From Labyrinthula sp. Ha (lineage: Eukaryota > Sar > Bigyra > Labyrinthulida > Labyrinthulaceae): 64,000 nucleotides of DNA. This document shows, one piece after another, positions 11,148 to 20,905 of this stretch. Every line of letters begins with the position of its first letter. Positions within the stretch are counted from its first letter, which is position 1. The stretch covers positions 1,984,001 through 2,048,000 of the forward strand of contig JAALGZ010000007.1 in assembly GCA_015227615.1 (NCBI GenBank), written 5' to 3'. The position numbers and the translations under genes are program-made. The notes under the pieces are model-generated. The model did not search any database, had not been told where the DNA came from, and saw only the letters and a list, made by a program, of their open reading frames with translations.

Positions 11148-13203
11148 GTGAAATATAGAATAGTTTTGATATGCTGCTGAGTCTTACCTCTTGCGAGCTG
11201 AGTTTTTAACAAGATACAGCTTTAATTTTGAAAACTTTAGCCACGAAAACATGCCCCTGTCTTCTGCCTCTTGCTTCCTAATTTTTGTTTTTGTTATGAT
11301 TATTATTCAGTACTGCTGTTAACCTATACCCCAAGCTTAATTAAAGATTTGAAAACGTCATTCAATCCGTAATATATCCAGTCTTTGCAATTTAGACTTG
11401 GAACAAAGCCCAAATTGCGGTTTGCTTACTGGAGTTAGAAGGAAACATTTCATATAATACTAGTAAGCAAACTTAACAGCTTAGGAAAATAAAGAAGAAC
11501 AGTTTGCAACAAACTATGAAAGTCATACACATACCACCAAACTCCCAAGGTAACAATCAGGAAAAACAGGAAGTGTGGGAGCCTATCTTGTTATTTCATT
11601 TCAGTTCAACTGCATGTCGTGTACTTATCAAACTTGGCCTTCTTCTAAATAAGAGAAACAATGTACTAAATTAACTCATTGTTTTGTGAGTGATTATGAT
11701 ATAGGAATTGTATATATGTAGTTAGCGGTTGAAATAAGAGTCAACACAAGTGAAAGAATTTTCTGAAAAATACATTGTCTTTCTTAAGGCTCACCTATTA
11801 AGAAATAACATATGCCTACTTGTGTTGTAATCGAGAAAGTACGATTACGGAACCATATGGCGTCAATAAGGACTAGCTATGATAAATTTGTATCAACAAA
11901 GAACTGCGATGCTACTAGTAAGCTCTTGCTACTGCAAATATACGTAGTTATATGCATATTTCAAACTTTCCCGCGTGCAGTGTATTTATATGACTCAGGA
12001 TCACCTGCGCAGAGAAATTACTTGGATCCTAATTAGCTCTTAGAGCCGAGATTTTAGTACAGCTTTAAATTGCAAAAGTTTGATTCTATAGTTTTTAGTT
12101 CCTAGGGAGCGCACCAACTATGGAAGGGATGGGTAACGACCACTACGATTGATGGGTTTAATTATTATTTTATCCAGGATTTATATTGGCAGGTACTCGG
12201 AAATAACAACCTACTAAAGTTTAATGAACTAAATGCGCATAATGCCATGACGGAAAAAACCTGTTTATAGTTTCACCAAGAAATAGAAAAATCTTTTTCG
12301 TTAAATAGTTTAATATCAGCAAAAGCCAACAAGGAAACCACCACATGGTGTCAAAAGTCGGAACTGCTCGTCCTAGTGTTTTTAGTTAAGAAACTTAATG
12401 GAGAGAATTGTCTTTTAGAGGGGTTCATGAATAAACCATATGGAATGACTTTCCTGAAACAGTGTAAATAATGCTAGAACGCAATACTAAGTTGAAGCAA
12501 AATTTCTTGTTTCTAAATAGAGCTGGAAGTTTTGAACGGTTCTTAAACTCAAATATTTGTTTTTATATATTGATAGTTCCTACCAACCTATATATAGGTA
12601 AGAACTAAGGATAATTTACTTTGTGTCACCTTAGAATTCTGAACAATTCAAAGGTTGGCATCTTGCGCTTGGTATGGAATCCTGATAAAAGTAGAAGCTT
12701 TGGATGAACACAAAGCTGATGTTTTTTTTTCTTTAACATGGCAACTTAAGCTTCATCAATTGATAATTAATTTCACCATTGAAATAACTCTCTTAAGACC
12801 AACGAATGTACAAACCAGTTTTTTCTTAATTGAACTAAACCTAATACTTTGAGCGGCTGCTTGAATGAGGGAAAAAACTGCGGAATGTCTTGGCTTTAAT
12901 GAAAGCCGTAATTTTAAAGCAAAAAAAATCTGTGAAGAAACTTTTAAATTAAAGAAATTTTGCATCATCACTATAGTATTTTCATAAATTTTCTAGTTCG
13001 TTCAATTTCACAAACGACATTTACTGTGGTTTCTATTGAGTATTATGTGCCTCTGAGAACGAAGGTGGCCTAAGGTTAGATTAGTTAGCTAAAAATGGGT
13101 GAGATGTGCTCGTGCACATAACTTTTTGGCATAATTTGAGTTTTAGGGATATTGGTTTTGTATAATGTTAGCGAAAACCGTTGTAAGAAAAGTTGCTTCC
13201 AGC
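11148..13203. other. Intergenic, 2 kb
   Basis: I recognise no gene between the SEC14-like gene and the hAT element. A small imperfect palindrome lies near 12570-12605 (GTTCCTACC ... GGTAAGAAC around CCTATATATAGG), which could form a hairpin. The last eight bases (13196-13203, CTTCCAGC) are the left target duplication of the hAT element. Confidence 0.4.
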
Positions 13204-13218
13204 CAGTGATGCTCAAAT
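13204..13218 (+). repeat. hAT left terminal inverted repeat
   Basis: CAGTGATGCTCAAAT, 15 bp, is a perfect inverse of 15446-15460 and is preceded by the 8-bp target duplication CTTCCAGC. Confidence 0.92.
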
Positions 13219-13409
13219 CCTGCTGCCTACTAAGAACCGATATCTCATTCCGACCTGCACATGCCCCCGTAAAATAATGTTAGTCTAAGGCTTCGCTAAA
13301 TAATTGTTACCAGGAGTCCATAATTTTTCCATAATTCTTTCTTGTATGTCCAATCCGTTCACTGTGAAACCGTTAAAATAAGAGCATAAAACCACAACTT
13401 CGGATTATA

Positions 13410-15167
13410 ATGAGCATTGATTTGACAAAGTCTGGCACAGAACTCATCCATGAAGTGTCTTCGGGACGAGATCCAGTCCTTTTTGCAGTAATTAAACAGA
13501 GTTTTGACGTTGAAAAAGCCGAATTAACAAAGAAAGCGCACGTATTCAAGCTTCCTTGCAGACATTGCCCAAGAGAGATGACTTGGTGAAGTAAAAAAGG
13601 TTATGCTGGTCTCATGGAACACCTAAAAACACACGTAGACGAAGAAAGTATTGAAAAACTAAAAAAAGAACATGCAAAAAAGCGTAGAAGAAAAAGCAAT
13701 GATATTATGGAGTTTAAGAACTCTGAAAAAAATGGTGGTTTCAAGAATTCTATCTGTAATTTTTTGCTTAACAGGAACATGCCCTTGCGCTGGTTGAGAG
13801 CCGATGATTTTAAGAATATCAGGCTAGCTGATGACCTCGTTAGTGAGAACATGATGAGAATTTATATGAAGCGCATGGAACACCTTTTCATACATAAGAT
13901 CATACAAGAAGTAGATTTAGAACTATTTTGTTTAGTCATCGATGGATGAGCTCACCTAGGTTACAGTTTTAATGGTGTCTATTTATGCTTTGACAAGATG
14001 AAGAAGATGACGTTTCACCTTCTTGGAGTGCTTCCTTTGGAAAAAGAAACCCAGAAAGCAAGTGACATTGTTCCTTCCCTAAAGAATTTGATGAACAAGT
14101 TTGGTCTTGATGAATCACTGCTGGTTGCAATTGTTGCTGATAATACAAACACGAAGAAAAAAGTTTGCAGAGATCTTGGAACGCAGTTTGTGGACTATCT
14201 TAGCCATCGTTTGGCCCTAGGTGTTAGAGCATTTATCAAATCTGAAACACCGTTATTCGAAGCTTTAGACAAAGTGCAGTTGCTTTTTCGCAAGATCAAG
14301 AAGTCAAAGAAATTAACAGCAGCTCTTAGAAAATATACGGATAAAGTTGTTGTTCTTCCAAATGTGACGCGTTGGAGTGGAAAATTTCTCATGATGAAAA
14401 GGTATCTTGACATTTGGGTGTTCATTGCGCAGATTAGAGACGATGAAGTTCAAGATCTTATTTTGGGACAGCGTGATACAAGAGTTCTGGAAAGACATCT
14501 CGACTTTCTTGCTACCTGCGACCGCTACACAGTTGCTCTTCAAACTTCAAAGTTTAACCTTGCAGATGGGAAGAAAGTTGTTGCAAATCTCTTAAGAGAT
14601 GTCAATAATAATGATTGTTTGTTGAAGTATTTAGAAGATGATGCAAATATTTTGGCTGAGTTTGGTAGTTTTGAAACTGGGGTGTTTAAAGTTTATTGGG
14701 AGGAAGAAGATAAACTTGATGCAGCGGAAGAACAAGCTTTGTCCAGGTTAGTAAAAGATCCTTCTGAAGAAGAAGAGAAGACCCCACCTGGTAATTCTGT
14801 GGCTGCAGAGTTCGCTTCTCAGAAAAGAAAAAGCAAAAAGAAGAGTGCCTTCACAGATGTGAGCTTCATCCCGACAACTTCGTGCTGTGTAGAAAGATTG
14901 TTTAGCCAGTGCAAGCTGATTTTTAATGACAAGAGAAATAGGATGATGCCTGCAACTTGAAACAGACTTGCTTTTTTGAAGATGAATCAAGATGAGTTGA
15001 TGGATCAAGACATTTATGTTGCTATGAAAAAGAAAATTCCAGGTTTCGATGATATGGAAGAAGACGAACAGATGAAGGAACAAAATGAAGAAGAAGAAAA
15101 AGAAGATTTGACATTTGAGGGAGTTTGTTCTTGCGACAAGAATGTGCATAGCGATGACGAAGCTTAA
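13410..15167 (+). pseudogene. hAT transposase, one frame with three in-frame UGA codons
   Basis: From ATG 13410 to TAA 15165-15167 there are 585 sense positions in a single frame, with no frameshift and no internal TAA or TAG. TGA occurs three times: 13587-13589, 13947-13949 and 14958-14960. A BED-type zinc finger lies near residues 50-73 (CRHC, then HLKTH). The RNase-H-like core begins at LVIDG and includes VAIVADNTNT and, later, PNVTRWSGKF. The C-terminal hAT dimerisation block is SCCVERLFSQCKLIFNDKRN. The TGA after IDG stands where hAT proteins have the Trp of DGW, and the one in the BED finger follows a Trp. The third lies in the RxxMxP block, where Trp is not typical. Either the gene is recently inactivated (TGG or CGA to TGA are C-to-T type changes), or UGA is read through. 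Confidence 0.8.
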
Positions 15168-15445
15168 GATTTAAGGTTTATTAATAAGTTTTATCTTCTC
15201 TTCATATAAATACATATTACTGTGTAAAAATTTAGCCCTAACTTAACCTTCTGACCTATATAACTTTTGAGAATAAGGTGCAGTTTGTGTAGAAAAAAGC
15301 AACGATATTTAGGGGAATTTGCGAGTGGTCCCGGGGACATTCGGGGTTTCCCACACTTGCCGAGCTCCCATCATTTTTTTCTCAAATTTTAGCGTCCCCA
15401 CAATAATCCACGGAAAAGTGGAAACCCACAAAATCCACAGAAAAA

Positions 15446-15460
15446 ATTTGAGCATCACTG
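15446..15460 (-). repeat. hAT right terminal inverted repeat
   Basis: ATTTGAGCATCACTG, 15 bp, is a perfect inverse of 13204-13218 and is followed by the second copy of the target duplication at 15461-15468. Confidence 0.92.
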
Positions 15461-15713
15461 CTTCCAGCCAAATGACGTGCGAGAAGCAATCACATAGCTC
15501 ACTTCGTTCAAGTTATCATAGTTAGAAATATTAAACGTTTGGAGGCTATAAGCAAGGACATTTCGAATAAAGTTTCAAGTTTGAAATAAAGCAAATTTGC
15601 AGATGTCTATATGCTTGGAGAACTCTAAATCTCAGGGAGAGTACAAATATTTTGTATAATCCGTGGCTTTTAATAAAATATAAAAATTTTGGGAAATTAC
15701 AATCTTTTAAAAG

Positions 15714-16679
15714 ATGCTAGACTCTGACGAACAAGTCGTGTATCAAAATTTAGATATCGAAGGAAATGAGTTAACCTTGAAAAGCACGCTAAACACAGAT
15801 CCACTAACCGATGCGCAGTTCAGTAACTTCAATGGATTTGATGTTGAAGATGAAGCAGAAGGCAACTCTGTTGTCCAATATACCGTAACTCTTCTCCTAG
15901 CCTCGGCTTTGTTGATCTACTGCTCGATTATTGTAGATCCAGTTTTTTTCTTTAAACATTAGGAAAATAGCTCACTTGGAAAACTTTGCGGATTTATTTC
16001 ATTTGGAACAAGTTTTATTTTTTACGTATACACAAACTATCCATATTCATCAATCTCACAAGCTCTTCCAAGCAATATGGGGTACTTGTACTCTCTATGC
16101 ACCTCAGCCACCTGGTTAGTTAGCTTTCTCTACCTAACAAACTTTTCCGTGTTCTCAGATCTATCCAATGGATATCTTACTTTATGGGTTGGTTGCGCAG
16201 CAAGTATCTGGTTCCTTACACAGAATGTCCCATTTGCTTCAACTGCTTTGAGCACGATAAAAACAGTGTACAATCAATCCAACTCAAACTCCAAACCTAT
16301 TTTTATTTTAGTCCTATCCTCTGGAATAGAATTTTTAGCTGCTCTAGCTGTGAAAAAACATCATTTTATAGCTATTATGCTAGGTGTTGGTTCATTTGCT
16401 TTGTCCTTCGCCCAAATTTATTTTCAGTATCAGAGCCAGAGTGCACCAGATGCATCAGAGGCGCTTGGGTTTAGATTAGACAGGTACTTTGGTAAAGTTA
16501 TCCCTATCTGGTGGTTTGTTGGTGTAATGTTGTGCACATTCAGTACTACTTTTGTAGACAAAGCTGGGGATGTAACTTCACTAAATGGATACATTGGAAC
16601 CTGGATATCTTTCTTTGCAAGTATTTGGTATTATTATCTGCGTTACAGTCAATTTGTTCAAAACTCCACCACAATTTAA
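15714..16679 (+). CDS. Multipass membrane protein, about eight helices
   Basis: Two exons joined over a 30-nt intron (15933-15962) encode 311 residues. The first 52 residues are acidic and hydrophilic and probably cytosolic. Eight hydrophobic segments follow at about 54-73, 80-95, 116-136, 142-158, 185-203, 207-224, 250-268 and 280-297. Helices carry several Trp and aromatic residues (IPIWWFVGVML, ASIWYYYLRY). No transporter or receptor signature is recognisable. If the intron is retained, its last three bases give an in-frame TAG. The gene converges on the EGF-7TM paralogue 2, with only 28 bp between the two stop codons, so the 3' untranslated regions must overlap or be very short. The stop is TAA. 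Confidence 0.7.
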
Positions 16680-16707
16680 ACTAAGGCTTGAAATTTAGGT
16701 CACAAAA

Positions 16708-17772
16708 TTATGTTCCGTAACCTGATCCTGGGTTGTTAAATTGAGATTGGTAACCAACTACGATCGGGTCCTTTGTATCAATAGTCTGTTCTTCTGCAAT
16801 TAAGGCTCTTCGATTCCTTCGAGCTTGTATAAAACACTGAGTCAACGTAATAGAATGAATAGTTCCAAGCAGTAAGTTAAAAGGAACAGAGTATTTCAAG
16901 AGGCTCATACCAAATTTGGTAAACGCACCAAGAAACCAAAGAGTAAATTCAGAAACGTGAAGTATAACAGTCATGTCTCTAACCAACTTCATGCTCTTTA
17001 CCACTTCACGTAACGTGTTCTTTTTTCGCGTTCCACCTCTTTCATCTGTTGATATTCTACGGACATCTCTAAGTAGTAAACTTATTAGGTAACCTCCAGG
17101 GATTAAAGTATATATTGATTGCAGTAAATATAATCCAAAAGCAGATTGAAAAGCAATTTTTGCTGTCAAGAAATCTTCAGAGAAAACAGATACTAAAAAG
17201 CAAACCGCACCAACAGTACAAGCCCCAATAACTAGTTTCTCGAATCCTATTATTCGCTTTATAACCCGGGAAATTTTGACAGAATTTATGTGCAGAGTTT
17301 GTTTTTGGTACCAAATATATCGATGAAGAAATATCAGAGTTGCTATTGAACTTGCATAGAAAGCAAGGATGAACAATACTGTAAAGAGAACGTCTTCTTT
17401 AAACTTCACATCCTTCACAATAGTCCTTTGTGCACAAATTGTGAAAAAACCTGAGAAACTAAGGAGTAAGGGTAGCGCGCGTTTCAGTTGACTGAATTTT
17501 TTTATTCTCGATGAGTAAACTATAATCACAACGAGGCAGAGAGTGGCCGCTAGTCCGTAGAGACACCTTATGACCGATAAATTGTTATCACAAGGAAGCG
17601 TGTCAAAATCAAATTCTGGGCCGGTGTCGTCTACATAGAACAAAAACTCGAGAGACTGGCTCCAACCTTCATCACAAGAGCAAGTATTGTTCACACACGT
17701 TCCAAATGGTCCGCAGTTTCCAAGCAGTTTGAACCCTCTGCAAATATCTTCCTTTGCTTTTATACTTGTCAT
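16708..17772 (-). CDS. EGF-headed seven-transmembrane protein, paralogue 2
   Basis: This single exon of 354 residues is the paralogue of 1662-2681. The cysteine head spans about 11-38, with Cys 11, 20, 26, 31 and 33 (CGPFGTCVNN, then CSCDEGWSQS), and further Cys at 61 and 70 (LPCDNNLSVIRC) before helix 1. Seven hydrophobic segments follow with the same spacing as in paralogue 1, sharing KKFSQ after helix 1 and WYQ after helix 3. Its C-terminal tail is longer and ends in a Gly/Tyr-rich stretch. It contains an extra basic loop (RRISTDERGGTRKKN) between helices 5 and 6, a usual place for effector contact in 7TM receptors. The relation to any named receptor family is unknown. The stop is TAA, 28 bp from the converging neighbour. 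Confidence 0.75.
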   Translation of the reverse strand: MTSIKAKEDICRGFKLLGNCGPFGTCVNNTCSCDEGWSQSLEFLFYVDDTGPEFDFDTLPCDNNLSVIRCLYGLAATLCLVVIIVYSSRIKKFSQLKRALPLLLSFSGFFTICAQRTIVKDVKFKEDVLFTVLFILAFYASSIATLIFLHRYIWYQKQTLHINSVKISRVIKRIIGFEKLVIGACTVGAVCFLVSVFSEDFLTAKIAFQSAFGLYLLQSIYTLIPGGYLISLLLRDVRRISTDERGGTRKKNTLREVVKSMKLVRDMTVILHVSEFTLWFLGAFTKFGMSLLKYSVPFNLLLGTIHSITLTQCFIQARRNRRALIAEEQTIDTKDPIVVGYQSQFNNPGSGYGT

Positions 17773-20700
17773 ATAATACTAAAAATTTGTTACGTACACT
17801 CTTTCTGTGTATCTGACCAGAGGGACAGTAGCTTGGTTCTTACTCTTTTTTTCTCTTGATACGTTGTACTCGTACTTTGCTCGTTTTTATATTGCAATAT
17901 TATTGGTTAGAGTACATGTTATGTAAATTATCATTCGTTCCTCAATTCTTATTGGTTGGGGTGGATATTATTCTTCGGGGGTAATCATCTGGGGATAGGA
18001 ATTTTCCTCATTATTTCTAGATAGCAAGTTCAACTTTTTTTGGGTAATTAAAAAGATAAAAGTAACGATGACAGTAGAACAATCTTATGGTTCTGATTTC
18101 TGAGTAGACATACAGGTTGAGGGAAAAAAATCTATACTCGAAGGATATTATCAAAAATTTTTTGTTTTGACATTTTTTACTGACCATTGTATTTCTCAGA
18201 TGATATTCATGAAAATATCAAAATATGCTGAAACTAAGGCAAAAGAATCTCAGTAATGCTGAAAGTAAGTTTAAAAGTAACAAAGCTGATTTGATAGAAC
18301 ATGATAATATCGAACGGGATTCTTATTAAAACGTGTGGTCGAAAATTCTTGAACCAAATCTGTATCAGTCTTGGCAATATTTCACTAAAAGGGCACCTGT
18401 AGAAATGGAGCAATTTCCGTGCTTGATGAGATATTAGCGGTTGCATCAACTGTAGTTTCATTGTATACCAAAATATTTCTTTTTTTCCTAACGCTGGAGC
18501 TATTTTACTTCCACAATTGTACTTGAGGGTTGGGTACGTTCCTTCCTACTTGTTAGGAAACACAATTAGATTTACTTAACAAACATTCCTTCCAACTGTT
18601 AAAACTATTGTAGCTATCTGGACCTTCGTTGGAGGAAAAAGTTGGGAACCGTTTCTTGATTCCTCTAAATAACACTGTGTAGCTCTTAGTTTTGATTTAC
18701 TTACATTATCAAGTGTTAATAGAAACATTCGAAGTTTCTTGAATTAGTGTTAACCTTTCTGTGCTAAATATTCCCCACTTATTTTTCGAGAACCCGGATT
18801 AATGTATAAAGAGTTTTGCCGTGTATGCGGGACAACAAAAAATTTCAAGCCATCTTAGCAAGCCACAGTTTGGGACCAGATGTTTGGAGAAGATGGGGGA
18901 AATTGTACAACTAATTGCCGTGGCTTAAGGTAGTTGTCACCCGTTACCTCACTGATGAAGTCAACATAAACTGAATTAAATGCAATCGTCTGTGAGGAAA
19001 ATAAAGCTGAGAATGATTAAATAGAAAATACTCATCAAACTTTTTTAAAAGGCCTCTAATCTTAGTTAAACCCCTTAAATTCACCAACTACGTTATATAA
19101 ACTCTTGTAGCTTTTTTTTGGCTCGGTATAGGCTTTTTAGTCAGCTAAGGAATGGACATTAGCTTATTTGGTTACAGTTTAGACAGGACTTACATGTTTT
19201 TACTCCTTTGAGATTATAATTCCCTCACGAATGCTCTTGTCTTATTGTTCTTATGCTTATTCATCGGGTCTTAAGTGGTATTGGTATTTTACCCAGAAGA
19301 AGCTCTAATTTTGAAAGGAATTTTCTAAATATCATGTTCAATAATTTATTTAAGTCTCTATTAATTGCCGAAAATAATTATAAGCAACCGTGTGCTCAAC
19401 TGATTATATACACAACTATATTTAAAATTAAGTTTACACAGGGTTCCCGAGTTGCCTGTCATGGAGTTATCTCAAATCGACTTCCTGACCCAAGTGAGAG
19501 GGGATTCAAGTTGCATATAATTAAGCTGCCCGAATGGGAATATCAACGCTTATTTCAGATTTCTTGTCTCCTTTCTTGCTGAAGTCTTAAAAATGTCCTG
19601 TAGATAAGCAGGGGTCAAAAACTCCTATAACACAGGGACTGTCCAGAAGCGGAGATTAGAGCGAACGTATGAGCATTTTAAACCATTCTACTGTACTTTC
19701 AACCGTTCAGATCTACGGAGTAAAGAAAACTATATTCTGGAAACTGTTAATCAAGCTCGAGTCATTCTTAAATCTTGTCATGTTTCCTTTACCTTTAAAG
19801 TACCCATAATTTTTACTTACTGAAACTTTGAACAAGCAGTAACGAGAACATACATGATTCGGTTAGTACCATATTTGTTCCAGAAGCCTTCATAATGGGT
19901 ACCAGTTTATTAGCTTTTATGTTACAGAAATGAGCTCAACCAGGAGTCAAGAAAGTGCAAACTTTATTAGTTTGATGAAGTAGTATCGGAAACCCTGCAA
20001 GAACCATTTTCGTAGTAAGCATGTAGTTCGAAACAACACAGCATCTTCAGGGCCTGAACCTCTTCTAGCACAATAGCATGTTTTCAAGCCTGCGCTAGAA
20101 GAGATATCTATATGAAAGAAACTAAGTGAAAGGAACCTGGGCGAAATACCATGTATTTATTATTGTGATAGATGCTGGTGCTTCCTGAACTCTGTCTAAT
20201 GGTGTGGTGCCTTAATTCCTGCAGCGCAGAATATATTATGACCCTTTGGGATAGAATCAACTATCCATTCAACTTCTGGACAAAGCCCAACTTCTAAAGG
20301 CTGAAACTACCAGCCACACCTAACACATCTCTACAGGAGGTGTTGTGGCGTTAGTCGGTGTACTTCGAATGGCACAGTAGGTTTGTACTTAAGACAATGT
20401 CCGCCACCTTTCTTTTAGAACTTTACAAGTTAATGGCCTATTATGTATAATTTTCAAAGAATTCTCTGTCTTCAAATAAATTTTGCTTAATTCTTCTCTC
20501 AGGTTACTTAAAGTGTCAAGTAACGTTGCATCTATTCCGCATTAAATTTTACAAGCTGAAGCTTAAAGATGTTGCAAGTTTATGGGACGTGTTCTCCATT
20601 TTGTTAGCAATGTACTAATGAGAAACTTTTAAACAGAAGCAGTAAAACTAAACGTTAATGAAAGCGGCAGTTAACATTCACTTCAACCTTTAGCAGGTTG

Positions 20701-20905
20701 ACATCCAATATAGACGGAAACAATCAAGCCAAACTTGCTATCTATCATTGTTCTACGTATCAGAAAGAATCCCTTTGACTTAAAAGAGACAAAAGTTAAC
20801 CAGGGACTTTCTGGTAACCCTCCAAAGAAGAAATTTTCGTCCAAGCCAAGAATAAACTAAATAACAACCATAGGACCACCAAAGCAGGAAATTTCACTAA
20901 TGCCT
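17773..20905. other. Intergenic, 3.1 kb
   Basis: I recognise no gene. The only sizeable open frame (19253-19582, plus) starts at a non-ATG codon and has no protein-like composition. The first 100-200 bases after 17772 are the probable promoter of the EGF-7TM paralogue 2. Confidence 0.4.

Larger units (their letters stand above)
13204..15460 (+). mobile_element. Complete hAT-superfamily DNA transposon
   Basis: The 2,257-bp element has perfect 15-bp terminal inverted repeats (CAGTGATGCTCAAAT at 13204-13218, its reverse complement at 15446-15460). It is flanked by a perfect 8-bp target duplication, CTTCCAGC (13196-13203 and 15461-15468). Eight-bp duplications and CAGTG-type ends are diagnostic of hAT. 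Inside is one transposase frame (13410-15167) interrupted only by three TGA codons. The right subterminal region carries short repeats around GTGGAAACCCAC, possible transposase-binding sites. Intact ends and a perfect duplication argue for a fairly recent insertion. Confidence 0.92.

Noticed and set aside
13410-15167. A nuclear code with UGA = Trp throughout the genome
   Set aside because: Several thousand codons of intact host genes use TGG for Trp with no internal TGA, and two genes end in TGA.
19253-19582. 109-codon plus-strand open frame
   Set aside because: No proper ATG start, no motif, no splice partner; composition is that of translated AT-rich DNA.
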